From assembly GCF_019753045.1 (NCBI RefSeq), contig NZ_JAIELN010000006.1:62001-126000 (forward strand): DNA of 64,000 nt, given 5' to 3'. Position numbers and translations under genes: made by a program. The DNA is from Hyphomicrobium sp. (GTDB taxonomy: Bacteria; Pseudomonadota; Alphaproteobacteria; Rhizobiales; Hyphomicrobiaceae). Of the stretch, positions 56,286 to 64,000 are shown one piece after another. The notes under the pieces are model-generated. The model worked only from the letters and a program-made list of their open reading frames with translations. It searched no databases and was not told the origin of the DNA. The number at the start of each line of letters is the position of its first letter. Position 1 is the first letter of the stretch.

Positions 56286-58157
56286 ATGATGTTGAGCGGC
56301 GCCCCGCTTGCAAATGCTGATTACGTCAAGGAGAGGCTGCAAACTCTTCAACGGGAGATGCTTGTCGGAATTGCATCCGGCGAAAGCCTCCTGAACGTGA
56401 TGACCATGCTTTGCCATGAAGTCGAAGCGCTCGCTCCCGAAGTCATCTGTTCCGTTATCAGCGTCGACGACGACGGCCGCCTCAGCTTCATTGCAGGCCC
56501 GAGCCTCCCCGGAGCCGGCGGATGGGTGGACGGGATTACCATCGGGCCCAATGTCGGCTCCTGCGGTACGGCAATTTTCCGGAGGGAGGCGGTTGAAGTT
56601 CAGGACATTCAAACCGATCCACTTTGGGAAGATTTCAAGAATCACGCGTTGCACCACGGGCTGCGTGCTTGTTGGTCGAGTCCCATCGAGGCGCCCGACG
56701 GACGGGTGCTCGGGGCTTTCGCATTTTATTTTCGCAAATCGCGCGGAGCGAGCGACCTCGAGCGTCTGATCGTTTCCAAGTGCGTGAACATCTGCGCAAT
56801 GGCGATCGAGAGCACGGATGCGCGATCGCAGCTCAACGAGCTAGCGTTTTTCGATCCTTTGACGGGACTCGGCAATCGCGCGACGCTTCGGAAGCGGCTT
56901 ACGCTGGCGCTGCAGCGGGCTTCGGAAATGGAGCGGTCCGTCGGCATTTTCCATGTCGACCTCGCCGATTTCAGGGCGATCAACGATCTTCACGGGCATT
57001 CGGTCGGAGACATCGTGCTCAGGAAAGTTGCCGATCGTCTCAGATCGGTTGCATCCGAGTCCGATTTGATCGTCCGTCTGGGCGGCGATGAGTTTCTGGT
57101 TGCCAAGACGGTCGACCCAGAGGATGGCGCATGCAAAGAGTTCGCCCGCCAGATCGTTGAGGGCTTGAGCGGCCGCTACGACCTTGAGAGCGGCGAGCGG
57201 ATTTCCGTCGAAGCGGTCGTCGGCGTTTCTAATTTCCCTGCAGACGGAAAGGATCAGGATGCTCTGCTAGCGCATGCCGAGACGGCACGGCGCTGCGTCA
57301 AGAGAGGTGGATGCGGGTACGCGCTCTTTGAGTCGGCGATGCAGCGCGAGCAGCATCGGCGCCGCATCATGCAGCGTGACGTGGGGCTCGCTATCGACAA
57401 GGGTGAGCTGTCGATCGTTTTCCAGCCACAGGTCGATGCCCGAACGGTCGCGGTCGGCGGCTTCGAAGCTCTGCTCCGGTGGAACCATCCGGAGCACGGT
57501 TCGATATCTCCCGCGGATTTCATTCCGGCCGCCGAAGCGAGTGGCGCCATCATTCCCATGGGCGCCTTCGTGCTGCGTGAAGCCTGCAGGGAAGCCGCGC
57601 GCTGGACGGCGCAGCTCAGAGTTGCGGTCAACGTTTCAGCGGCTCAGATCGTCCAGGCCGATTTCGCGCAGCTCGTGAAGGACGTGCTGTCAGAAACGGG
57701 TCTTGCACCGGAACGTCTCGAGGTCGAGGTGACCGAGAGCCTTTTCATCCAGGACCTGGCGACGGCCAAGATGACGTTGCGCGAGATCAAGGATCTCGGT
57801 GTCAGCGTCGCCATCGACGATTTCGGGACCGGATATTCGTCGCTCAGTACGCTCAGGGCATTTCCGTTCGACCGGATCAAAGTCGACCGCAGTTTCGTGT
57901 CCGACATGACCAACAATTCGGATGCGGGCGCGATCGTCAATTCCGTCATTGGGCTCGGGCGCGCCATGGGATTGCGCGTCGTGGCGGAAGGCGTGGAATC
58001 GGACGAGCAGGTTGCGATGCTCCGGCTTGTTCGCTGCCACGAGCTGCAAGGCTATCTTTTCGGCAAGCCGATGCCGATCTCAGCCTATGCGCATCTGACC
58101 GGCCCGAAGCATCCGCGAACGTATTCGAGCGCTCTGCCTAGGCTTCGCGAGATTTAG
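56286..58157 (+). CDS. GAF-GGDEF-EAL bifunctional cyclic-di-GMP signalling protein
   Basis: A 623-residue cytoplasmic protein. A GAF sensor occupies residues about 25-165 (GPNVGSCGTAIFRREAV, CWSSPIEAPDGRVLGAFAFY). GGDEF follows (about 175-335) with an intact RLGGDEF at 266-270, so diguanylate cyclase activity is possible; an upstream RxxD inhibitory site was not identified. EAL follows (about 365-605) with E394-A-L, DDFGTGYSSL and KVDRSFV, so phosphodiesterase activity is possible too. The start codon is one of two consecutive ATGs. It converges on a CoA transferase gene with overlapping stops. Confidence 0.93.
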   Translation: MMLSGAPLANADYVKERLQTLQREMLVGIASGESLLNVMTMLCHEVEALAPEVICSVISVDDDGRLSFIAGPSLPGAGGWVDGITIGPNVGSCGTAIFRREAVEVQDIQTDPLWEDFKNHALHHGLRACWSSPIEAPDGRVLGAFAFYFRKSRGASDLERLIVSKCVNICAMAIESTDARSQLNELAFFDPLTGLGNRATLRKRLTLALQRASEMERSVGIFHVDLADFRAINDLHGHSVGDIVLRKVADRLRSVASESDLIVRLGGDEFLVAKTVDPEDGACKEFARQIVEGLSGRYDLESGERISVEAVVGVSNFPADGKDQDALLAHAETARRCVKRGGCGYALFESAMQREQHRRRIMQRDVGLAIDKGELSIVFQPQVDARTVAVGGFEALLRWNHPEHGSISPADFIPAAEASGAIIPMGAFVLREACREAARWTAQLRVAVNVSAAQIVQADFAQLVKDVLSETGLAPERLEVEVTESLFIQDLATAKMTLREIKDLGVSVAIDDFGTGYSSLSTLRAFPFDRIKVDRSFVSDMTNNSDAGAIVNSVIGLGRAMGLRVVAEGVESDEQVAMLRLVRCHELQGYLFGKPMPISAYAHLTGPKHPRTYSSALPRLREI

Positions 58158-59368
58158 CCGGCCTCTTTCGGGAAGGCGGTCCATGGATCGCTTCCTTCGG
58201 CCAGCAAATCCAAGATATCCGACGTGTGCTCGCCAAGCTCAGGGCTCGGAACGGTTGCGACGCAGGGTTCGCCATTCATGACGATCGGGCTGCGGATTGC
58301 CGGGACCGATGTTCCGTCGGCCCGGGTCAGGTCCTGGCGTAGTTGGCGCGCGATGACCTGCGGATCGGCGAACGTCTGATCGAGCCGGTTCACGGGTCCC
58401 GCAGGCACGCCAGCCGCCTCTAAGGCTGCCAACAGATCGACGGATGATCTCTTCACCGTTTCAGCTTCGATGAGTGGAATGAGAGCCGCGCGGTTGGTAA
58501 CGCGGCGTGCGTTCGTGTTGAAGCGTTCGTCGGCTTCGAGGCCCGACAGACCCAGTACTTCGCAGACGCGAGCGAATTGTCCGTCGTTGCCTGCCGCGAT
58601 GATAATTGGACGGTCCGCCGCGTTGAACACCTGATAGGGGACGATATTCGGATGCGCGTTGCCGAGGCGACGCGGCGGTTTTCCGGAAACGAGATAGTTC
58701 ATTCCTTGGTTGGCGAGCACGGACACCTGCGTATCGAGGAGCGCCATGTCGATGTAGGCACCTTCGCCGGTCGCGTTGCGGGAATTGAGCGCGGCGAGGA
58801 TGCCGACTGTCGAGTAGACGCCGGCAAAAATATCAGCGAACGCGACGCCGATTTTTTGCGGTTCGCCGTCCGGCGCGCCGGTCAGATCCATGATCCCGCC
58901 CATGCCCTGCACGATGTAATCGTAGCCTGCGCGGGGTGCGTAAGGGCCGGTCTGGCCGAAGCCAGTGATCGAGCAATAAATGACGCGAGGATTGATTTTC
59001 TTTATCGCGGCGTAGTCGAGGCCGTACTTCGCCAAGCCGCCGACTTTGAAATTCTCGATAATGACGTCGGCGTCTTTCGCGAGCGCCAGCACCGCATTCA
59101 GGCCAGCGGGCTGATCAAAACTGAGCGCGATCGATTTCTTGCCGCGGTTCGTTGCGTGGAAATATGCGGCTGAGGCGCTGCCTTTGTTACTCTCGACGAA
59201 GGGCGGACCCCACGTTCGCGTTTCATCGCCGCCCTCGGGCCGCTCGACCTTGATTACATGCGCGCCGAGATCGGCGAGCGTTTGTCCGGCCCAGGGGCCC
59301 GCGAGGACCCGCGCAAGCTCGAGGACGCGCAGTCCCGCGAGCGGCTTCGTACCTGCTGATGCCGTCAT
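58154..59368 (-). CDS. Class III CoA transferase (CaiB/BaiF), probable glutarate-CoA transferase
   Basis: A 404-residue family III CoA transferase. It begins [39 protein letters not shown], and the catalytic Asp is in [24 protein letters not shown]. It overlaps the downstream-encoded glutaryl-CoA dehydrogenase by 4 bases (ATGA), and such pairs activate glutarate with a CoA donor such as succinyl-CoA before its oxidation. The donor is not deducible from sequence. Confidence 0.87.
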   Translation of the reverse strand: MTASAGTKPLAGLRVLELARVLAGPWAGQTLADLGAHVIKVERPEGGDETRTWGPPFVESNKGSASAAYFHATNRGKKSIALSFDQPAGLNAVLALAKDADVIIENFKVGGLAKYGLDYAAIKKINPRVIYCSITGFGQTGPYAPRAGYDYIVQGMGGIMDLTGAPDGEPQKIGVAFADIFAGVYSTVGILAALNSRNATGEGAYIDMALLDTQVSVLANQGMNYLVSGKPPRRLGNAHPNIVPYQVFNAADRPIIIAAGNDGQFARVCEVLGLSGLEADERFNTNARRVTNRAALIPLIEAETVKRSSVDLLAALEAAGVPAGPVNRLDQTFADPQVIARQLRQDLTRADGTSVPAIRSPIVMNGEPCVATVPSPELGEHTSDILDLLAEGSDPWTAFPKEAG

Positions 59369-60552
59369 GCGAATGCCTGCAGGCCGGTGATGGCGCGGCC
59401 GAGGATCAATGCGTGAATGTCATGCGTGCCTTCATAGGTGTTGACCGTTTCGAGGTTCAACATGTGGCGCATGACCTGGAACTCTTCCGATATGCCGTTG
59501 CCGCCATGCATGTCGCGGGCCGCGCGCGCGATGTCGAGCGCCTTCCCGCAATTGTTGCGCTTGATGAGCGAGATCATCTCTGGCGCCATTTGCCCATCGT
59601 CGAAAAGGCGGCCGACGCGGAGCGCGGCCTGCAGGCCTAGCGTGATCTCGGTCTCCATGTCGGCGAGCTTTTTCTGTATGAGCTGCGTGGCGGCGAGAGG
59701 CTTGCCGAACTGCTTGCGGTCGAGCGTGTACTGCCGCGCGGCGTGAAAGCAGAATTCCGCTGCTCCCATCACGCCCCAAGCAATGCCGTAGCGCGCGCGG
59801 TTGAGGCAGCCGAACGGTCCGGCGAGGCCGGAGGCATTCGGCAACAACGCGTCTTCGGGCACGTCGACGCCGTCCATGACGATCTCGCCGGTGACGGACG
59901 CGCGCAAAGAAAGCTTGCCGGAGATCTTCGGCGCCGAAAGGCCTTTCATGCCTTTTTCGAGAATGAAGCCGCGGATGCTGCCGCCGTGTTCGGCCGATTT
60001 GGCCCAGACGACGAAGACGTCGGCGATCGGAGAATTGGTGATCCACATCTTGGATCCGGTGAGGCGGTAGCCGCCTGAAATCTTCTCGGCTCTCGTTCGC
60101 ATGCCGCCGGGGTCCGATCCGGCGTCGGGCTCGGTCAGGCCGAAGCAGCCGATCCATTCGCCGCTTGCAAGTTTCGGGAGATATTTCTGGCGCTGCTCTT
60201 CGCTGCCGTAGGCATGGATCGGATACATCACAAGCGACGACTGCACGCTCATCATCGAGCGATAACCGGAATCGACACGTTCGATTTCGCGGGCGATCAG
60301 GCCGTAGGAGACGTAGCTCGATGCGGAGCCGCCGTATTCGGCGGGCAGAGTGCAGCCGAGGAGACCAAGATCTCCCAATTCGCGAAAAATGCCGGGGTCG
60401 GTCTTTTCCTGGGCATAGGCTTCGATGACGTGGGGCTGCAGCTTTCGCGCTGCGAACGATCTCGCGGTATCGCGGATCAGCTTTTCATCCTCGGTCAGCT
60501 GGGCATCCAGCAACAGCGGATCTTCCCATGCGAAACTTGAGCCTGCGGCCAC
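59365..60552 (-). CDS. gcdH: Glutaryl-CoA dehydrogenase
   Basis: A 395-residue acyl-CoA dehydrogenase. The catalytic Glu is in [20 protein letters not shown], the segment typical of glutaryl-CoA dehydrogenase, and [16 protein letters not shown] and [16 protein letters not shown] bind FAD and acyl-CoA. It oxidises and decarboxylates glutaryl-CoA to crotonyl-CoA in lysine, tryptophan or glutarate breakdown. The start is GTG at 60552. Transcribed ahead of the CoA transferase, with which it overlaps. Confidence 0.92.
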   Translation of the reverse strand: MAAGSSFAWEDPLLLDAQLTEDEKLIRDTARSFAARKLQPHVIEAYAQEKTDPGIFRELGDLGLLGCTLPAEYGGSASSYVSYGLIAREIERVDSGYRSMMSVQSSLVMYPIHAYGSEEQRQKYLPKLASGEWIGCFGLTEPDAGSDPGGMRTRAEKISGGYRLTGSKMWITNSPIADVFVVWAKSAEHGGSIRGFILEKGMKGLSAPKISGKLSLRASVTGEIVMDGVDVPEDALLPNASGLAGPFGCLNRARYGIAWGVMGAAEFCFHAARQYTLDRKQFGKPLAATQLIQKKLADMETEITLGLQAALRVGRLFDDGQMAPEMISLIKRNNCGKALDIARAARDMHGGNGISEEFQVMRHMLNLETVNTYEGTHDIHALILGRAITGLQAFA

Positions 60553-60818
60553 TTTGGACTCCTAGATCGGCTTATCGTTGCCGCACTCTATATTGGGTCG
60601 GCTGTGCGTTGGGAAATGGGGAAGATAAATCTCAGTTATGCAACAGCGGGGGGATTCGCTATGTGCCCGGCGACACGCGTTCCGCGTGCCGGCCGCCGGT
60701 CACGGGATTGCCCGATTGCCCGGGCGGTGGTATCGGGCCGGTCGATAACGATGCCTGCCGGGATTTCGACCTCGATGCATCCGGCAGACGTTCTGGCGAT
60801 GTTGAAGGATAGCGGATC

Positions 60819-61595
60819 ATGTCCCGTCGGCCTCTCGTTGGCGTCATTTGCTGCACACGCATGCCGGAAGACCCGGTACAGGGCGTTGCCGAGCGCTACC
60901 TTCGCGCAGCGCCGTTCGTCGGCGCGGACTTCGTGCTGGTGCCCTCGCTGCCGGATATTTCGAACGCGGCATCCATTCTGAGCAGGCTGGACGGCGTGCT
61001 GCTGACGGGAAGTCCTTCCAACGTCGCCCCTCACCTTTACCGGAGCGCGGACGAGGGGGATGGGCCATTCGATCCCCGGCGTGACGAGATGGCGTTCCGG
61101 CTCATTTCAGAATCGGTAGAGCAGGATCGGCCGGTGCTCGGGATCTGCCGCGGCTTCCAGGAAATCGCGGTTGCCTATGGCGCGACGCTCAGGCGCGATC
61201 TCGGGGAAGCGCAGCGGGCGCAAATTCACCATACCCCGTTGGGGCTGCCGATCGCGGACATGTTCAAGTTGGAGCATCGCGTCGATCTCACGTCAGGCGG
61301 CATCCTGGAACGCGCGCTGGGAGGATCGTCGATCGTCGTCAACTCGGCGCACTTTCAGGGCGTGAACGATCTCGGGAATAAGCTCGCCGTTGAAGCGACG
61401 AGCGCTGACGGCGTTATCGAGGGCATTCGCCCGGCCGGTGGCGAACGCGTTCTTGCCGTGCAGTGGCACCCGGAATGGCGGGTTGCCGAGAATCCGATTT
61501 CGCGCGAGCTGTTCGCGTGGTTCGGGCTGCTGCTCAAAGGCGCGAGCATGCGCGAAGCGGCCGATCTCGTCGCCGAAAAGGCTACGCTCGGCTAG
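60819..61595 (+). CDS. Class I glutamine amidotransferase-like gamma-glutamyl hydrolase (PuuD/GuaA-like fold)
   Basis: A 258-residue protein of the gamma-glutamyl-GABA hydrolase family. Nucleophile Cys110 in GICRGFQE, and the His/Glu pair in VQWHPEW. PuuD removes the glutamyl group from gamma-glutamyl-GABA in putrescine breakdown; no other puu genes are nearby, so the substrate may be another gamma-glutamyl amide. Preceded by a 266-base gap without a gene. The stop overlaps that of the convergent MarC gene. Confidence 0.88.
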   Translation: MSRRPLVGVICCTRMPEDPVQGVAERYLRAAPFVGADFVLVPSLPDISNAASILSRLDGVLLTGSPSNVAPHLYRSADEGDGPFDPRRDEMAFRLISESVEQDRPVLGICRGFQEIAVAYGATLRRDLGEAQRAQIHHTPLGLPIADMFKLEHRVDLTSGGILERALGGSSIVVNSAHFQGVNDLGNKLAVEATSADGVIEGIRPAGGERVLAVQWHPEWRVAENPISRELFAWFGLLLKGASMREAADLVAEKATLG

Positions 61596-62275
61596 TGTTT
61601 CGCGGCGATGACGTGCTCCAGCGCTCCCTGGACGCCGGTAAGCAGAACCTGCACGCCGATGCAGAGCAGCAGGAACGCAGACAGCCGGGTGAGAATGCGC
61701 GCGCGCGCGGGCCCTAGCAAATCGACAACGCGCTCGGCGTAAGCGTAACAAATGCCGACGAGCAAAGCGATGGCGAGCGCGGCGCCGCAGACGCCGGCAT
61801 AGAAGGGCAACAGCTCGGCGACAGGTGACGTGGGACGCGTGGCGCTCAAAGCGATCGCGACCGAGATTGTTCCGGGGCCCGTCGTGAACGGCATCGTCAG
61901 CGGGAAAAAGGCAACGTCGCTGCCCCATGCGCGAGCCTTATCGGCCGTCGCGTGATCTTGCTTGCGATCTTCGGTTTCCTGCGGATTGTACAACATGCGC
62001 CAGCCGCTGACGGCGACGACTGTGCCGCCTGCAACCCGCAGCGCATCGATACTGACGCCGAAAAAGCTCATCAGCGTGGCGCCGATCAAAAGTGAAACGA
62101 GCATGACAATCGCCGAGTAGAAGGCGACGCGCCACGCGAGCCATGTTCGTTCTGACACAGGCCGGCCGATCGTGATTTGGCTATAGATCAGCGCTCCGCC
62201 CAGCGGGTTCACAATCGAAAACAGCGCGGGGAACGCAATGAGGAAGTTTGCGGTGATCGCGCTCCAAAATTCCAT
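61592..62275 (-). CDS. MarC-family integral membrane protein
   Basis: A 227-residue protein with six hydrophobic helices and family segments FPALFSIVNPLGGALIY, GGTVVAVSGWRMLYNP and FPLTMPFTTGPGTISVA. MarC proteins are membrane transporters or exporters of unknown substrate; the old link to multidrug resistance is not supported. The ATG at 62275 is used; a TTG five codons upstream is weaker. Converges on the amidotransferase gene. Confidence 0.88.
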   Translation of the reverse strand: MEFWSAITANFLIAFPALFSIVNPLGGALIYSQITIGRPVSERTWLAWRVAFYSAIVMLVSLLIGATLMSFFGVSIDALRVAGGTVVAVSGWRMLYNPQETEDRKQDHATADKARAWGSDVAFFPLTMPFTTGPGTISVAIALSATRPTSPVAELLPFYAGVCGAALAIALLVGICYAYAERVVDLLGPARARILTRLSAFLLLCIGVQVLLTGVQGALEHVIAAKH

Positions 62276-62389
62276 GGGTGTGTTTATCAAAGGTTGCGCT
62301 TATCAATAAGGGGTGGGCAGATTGTAATTCTGTGGGCCGGTCTTTCTAGCGTCGAAAATTTGACAGCGATAGCCTCGCCGGGGCGATGG

Positions 62390-62830
62390 CTACCATGCGG
62401 ATGATTGCTCGCCTTTGCCGAAGACTTCCTTCAGCCGTTGCGACGCCCCCGGCGACAGGAGTTCTGGTAGTGCGTTGAGCGCATAGAAGCCGTGCTCGGC
62501 GATTTCGGCGTTCGGGGGCGGGATCCTTTCGCGTCGCCAATGGTCGATCTTGAAAAGGACGATGTGATCGCCCGGATAGTCGTCGAAATGCGAGTAAATG
62601 CCGATGAGGCTTGGCGGTTTTGAGATGATGACGCCCGTTTCTTCGAGCAGCTCGCGCGCAATCGCCGTTTCGATTTCCTCGCCGCGTTCCACGCCGCCGC
62701 CCGGGAAATGCCAGCCGGCGCGATAGCCGTGGCGAACGAGGAGCACGCGCGATGCCTCATCGACAACGATCCCCTGAACGCCGAGCGTCACGGTGTCGTT
62801 GCGTTTCGGCAGAAGAGACGGCCATCGCAT
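62390..62830 (-). CDS. NUDIX hydrolase
   Basis: A 146-residue NUDIX protein. The Nudix box is intact: GGGVERGEEIETAIARELLEE-like, with GVERGEE and RELLEETG giving the metal-binding glutamates. Preceded by the aromatic GWHFPGGG. It hydrolyses nucleoside-diphosphate-linked compounds; substrate unknown. The ATG at 62830 overlaps the stop of the monooxygenase gene, so both are translated from one message. Confidence 0.9.
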   Translation of the reverse strand: MRWPSLLPKRNDTVTLGVQGIVVDEASRVLLVRHGYRAGWHFPGGGVERGEEIETAIARELLEETGVIISKPPSLIGIYSHFDDYPGDHIVLFKIDHWRRERIPPPNAEIAEHGFYALNALPELLSPGASQRLKEVFGKGEQSSAW

Positions 62831-64000
62831 CAGCACGGTCCCGGTTTCCAGCCGTAGAGCCAGTCGAAGCCGGCCATGACACGATTTGGGGACGCGAGCT
62901 TCATCGTTGCGTTGCGTGCGAGCGCCATCGCGCCTTGCATGTGATAGATGCGGCCGTTTCGCTCGGAAGCTTCAGCTACCTTTGCGACGCGCGTGCGGCG
63001 AGCCTGTTCGTATTCGGCGAGCGCTGTTTCGATTTCGCCTTTTCGGGAGGCGATAGAGCGCGCCAAGGTCACCGCATCCTCGAGCGCCATGACGGCGCCT
63101 TGTGCGAGGAACGGCAATACGGGATGCGCGGCGTCGCCCAGCAGTGCGGCGCGGCCGGATGTCCAACGGTCGAGCGGCGGCATACGGTAGAGCGACCAGC
63201 TCCTCCAATTGGCCGCCCCGTTGACAAGTGTGCGGAGCGGTTCGGCGAAGAGGCGAACTTTCAATTTCACAGCGTCGGCGACGGCGGGAGAATCCCAGCC
63301 TTCAACGCGTAATGGGTCATCAGCGATAACGACGAGTGCGATGTCGCGGCCACCATTGACCGGGTAGTGAACCGCGTGCGCGCCCGGCGAGAGCCAAATA
63401 TGCACGGCATTGGGTACAAGGTCTGACGGCAAATCCTCGGCTGGTGCGACGCTCCGAAAGGCGGTTTTACCGACCGGGATCAAAGCGGCTTTGCTGCCGT
63501 TGATCTCATCGCGGAGTGCCGACCAGAGGCCGTCGGCGCCGACGAGAAGCCCCGCGTCCAGAGTTTCACCGTGAGCGGTGATCGCGCGAACACCGGCGCG
63601 TTCGCTGGCGAAGGAGACGATCTCCGTTCCGCGTGTGACGGTGATGCGCGGCTCGGCTGCGGCGCGCGCTCTCAGGGCGATATGCAAGTCGCGGCGATGG
63701 GCTGTCCAGTAGGGCGCACCGTGGCGTTCCGCGATCCAGCGGCCAAGCGGGAGGCGGGTCAGCTCGCGGCCGGTTGCGCCGTCGCGGACGCTCAATACGT
63801 CCGGAGTCGCGATGGCTTTTTCCAGGAACTCGGCGACGCCGAGGTCGCGGAGAATCCGCGCACCGTTCGGTCCGATCTGGATACCGGCGCCTTCTTCGGG
63901 GAATTCGGAACGGCGCTCGCAGACTTGGACGTCGATGCCGTTCCGGGCGAGCGCAATTGCTGCAGCAAGTCCGCCGATGCCGGCGCCGGCGACGACGGCG
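62830..64000 (-). CDS. FAD-dependent aromatic monooxygenase (5' part beyond the window edge)
   Basis: The frame is open to the window edge and ends at 62830, so only the first few codons are missing. Visible is the FAD-binding GAGIGGLAAAIAL, ERRSEFPEEGAGIQIGPNG, a middle AdGLWSALRDE-type block (VGADGLWSALRDEING) and the late motif LLGDAAHPVLPFLAQGAVMALED, typical of salicylate/3-hydroxybenzoate hydroxylases. It would hydroxylate an aromatic acid with NAD(P)H and oxygen. Ends 320 residues after its second methionine-equivalent codon (63795). Downstream is the NUDIX gene. Confidence 0.87.
   Translation of the reverse strand, partial: AVVAGAGIGGLAAAIALARNGIDVQVCERRSEFPEEGAGIQIGPNGARILRDLGVAEFLEKAIATPDVLSVRDGATGRELTRLPLGRWIAERHGAPYWTAHRRDLHIALRARAAAEPRITVTRGTEIVSFASERAGVRAITAHGETLDAGLLVGADGLWSALRDEINGSKAALIPVGKTAFRSVAPAEDLPSDLVPNAVHIWLSPGAHAVHYPVNGGRDIALVVIADDPLRVEGWDSPAVADAVKLKVRLFAEPLRTLVNGAANWRSWSLYRMPPLDRWTSGRAALLGDAAHPVLPFLAQGAVMALEDAVTLARSIASRKGEIETALAEYEQARRTRVAKVAEASERNGRIYHMQGAMALARNATMKLASPNRVMAGFDWLYGWKPGPC

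Overview
The window looks like the chromosome of a GC-rich alphaproteobacterium of the Hyphomicrobiales, most likely a facultative methylotroph close to Hyphomicrobium. This is an inference. It rests on a lanthanide-type XoxF methanol dehydrogenase with its PQQ-associated periplasmic proteins, on the general gene style, and on tight ATGA-overlapped operons. No rRNA, tRNA, CRISPR array or intact insertion sequence was seen.

Layout. 1-9.9 kb: a one-carbon oxidation locus in which a pair of genes (ABC-type binding protein plus YVTN beta-propeller) occurs twice, on either side of a NarX/NarL-type two-component system, xoxF and a XoxJ-like/ankyrin fusion. Next come wrecks of a TonB-dependent receptor and perhaps of ccoG (9.9-11.2 kb). 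11.2-16.3 kb: MetF-like reductase, MocR regulator, nitrilase and Tat-exported aspartoacylase-like protein. 16.6-24.2 kb: sulfide/persulfide detoxification (TauE, phosphatase-like/SQR fusion, two YeeE/YedE proteins, persulfide dioxygenase-like MBL protein), divergent from peroxiredoxin, an ArsR regulator and KatG. 24.9-31.5 kb: mostly secreted or envelope proteins of unknown role. 31.6-39.2 kb: a LysR-controlled eight-gene operon (ABC importer, two SDRs, creatininase, DUF1989, amidinotransferase-fold hydrolase). 39.2-47.5 kb: HugZ-like protein, cupin, cytochrome c, Hsp20-Lon and small secreted proteins. 47.7-55.8 kb: a FdhF/YdeP-type molybdoenzyme with a small overlapping partner, a membrane ferredoxin-adenylate cyclase fusion, GapN-like dehydrogenase and OpgD. 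56.3-64 kb: GAF-GGDEF-EAL protein, glutarate-type CoA transferase with glutaryl-CoA dehydrogenase, glutamine amidotransferase, MarC, NUDIX and an incomplete FAD monooxygenase.

How the genes work together. In the first 10 kb, methanol would be oxidised by periplasmic XoxF with PQQ and a lanthanide, and the flanking binding and propeller proteins probably assist activation or cofactor handling. The sensor kinase and regulator in between are the obvious candidates for controlling the locus. The sulfur block reads as sulfide -> persulfide -> sulfite -> export, with peroxide defence genes sharing its control region. The 31-38 kb operon reads as uptake and hydrolysis of an unidentified small nitrogen compound and is the best candidate for an undescribed pathway. 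All functions are read from sequence by eye without database searches, so exact subfamilies and start sites are provisional where stated.
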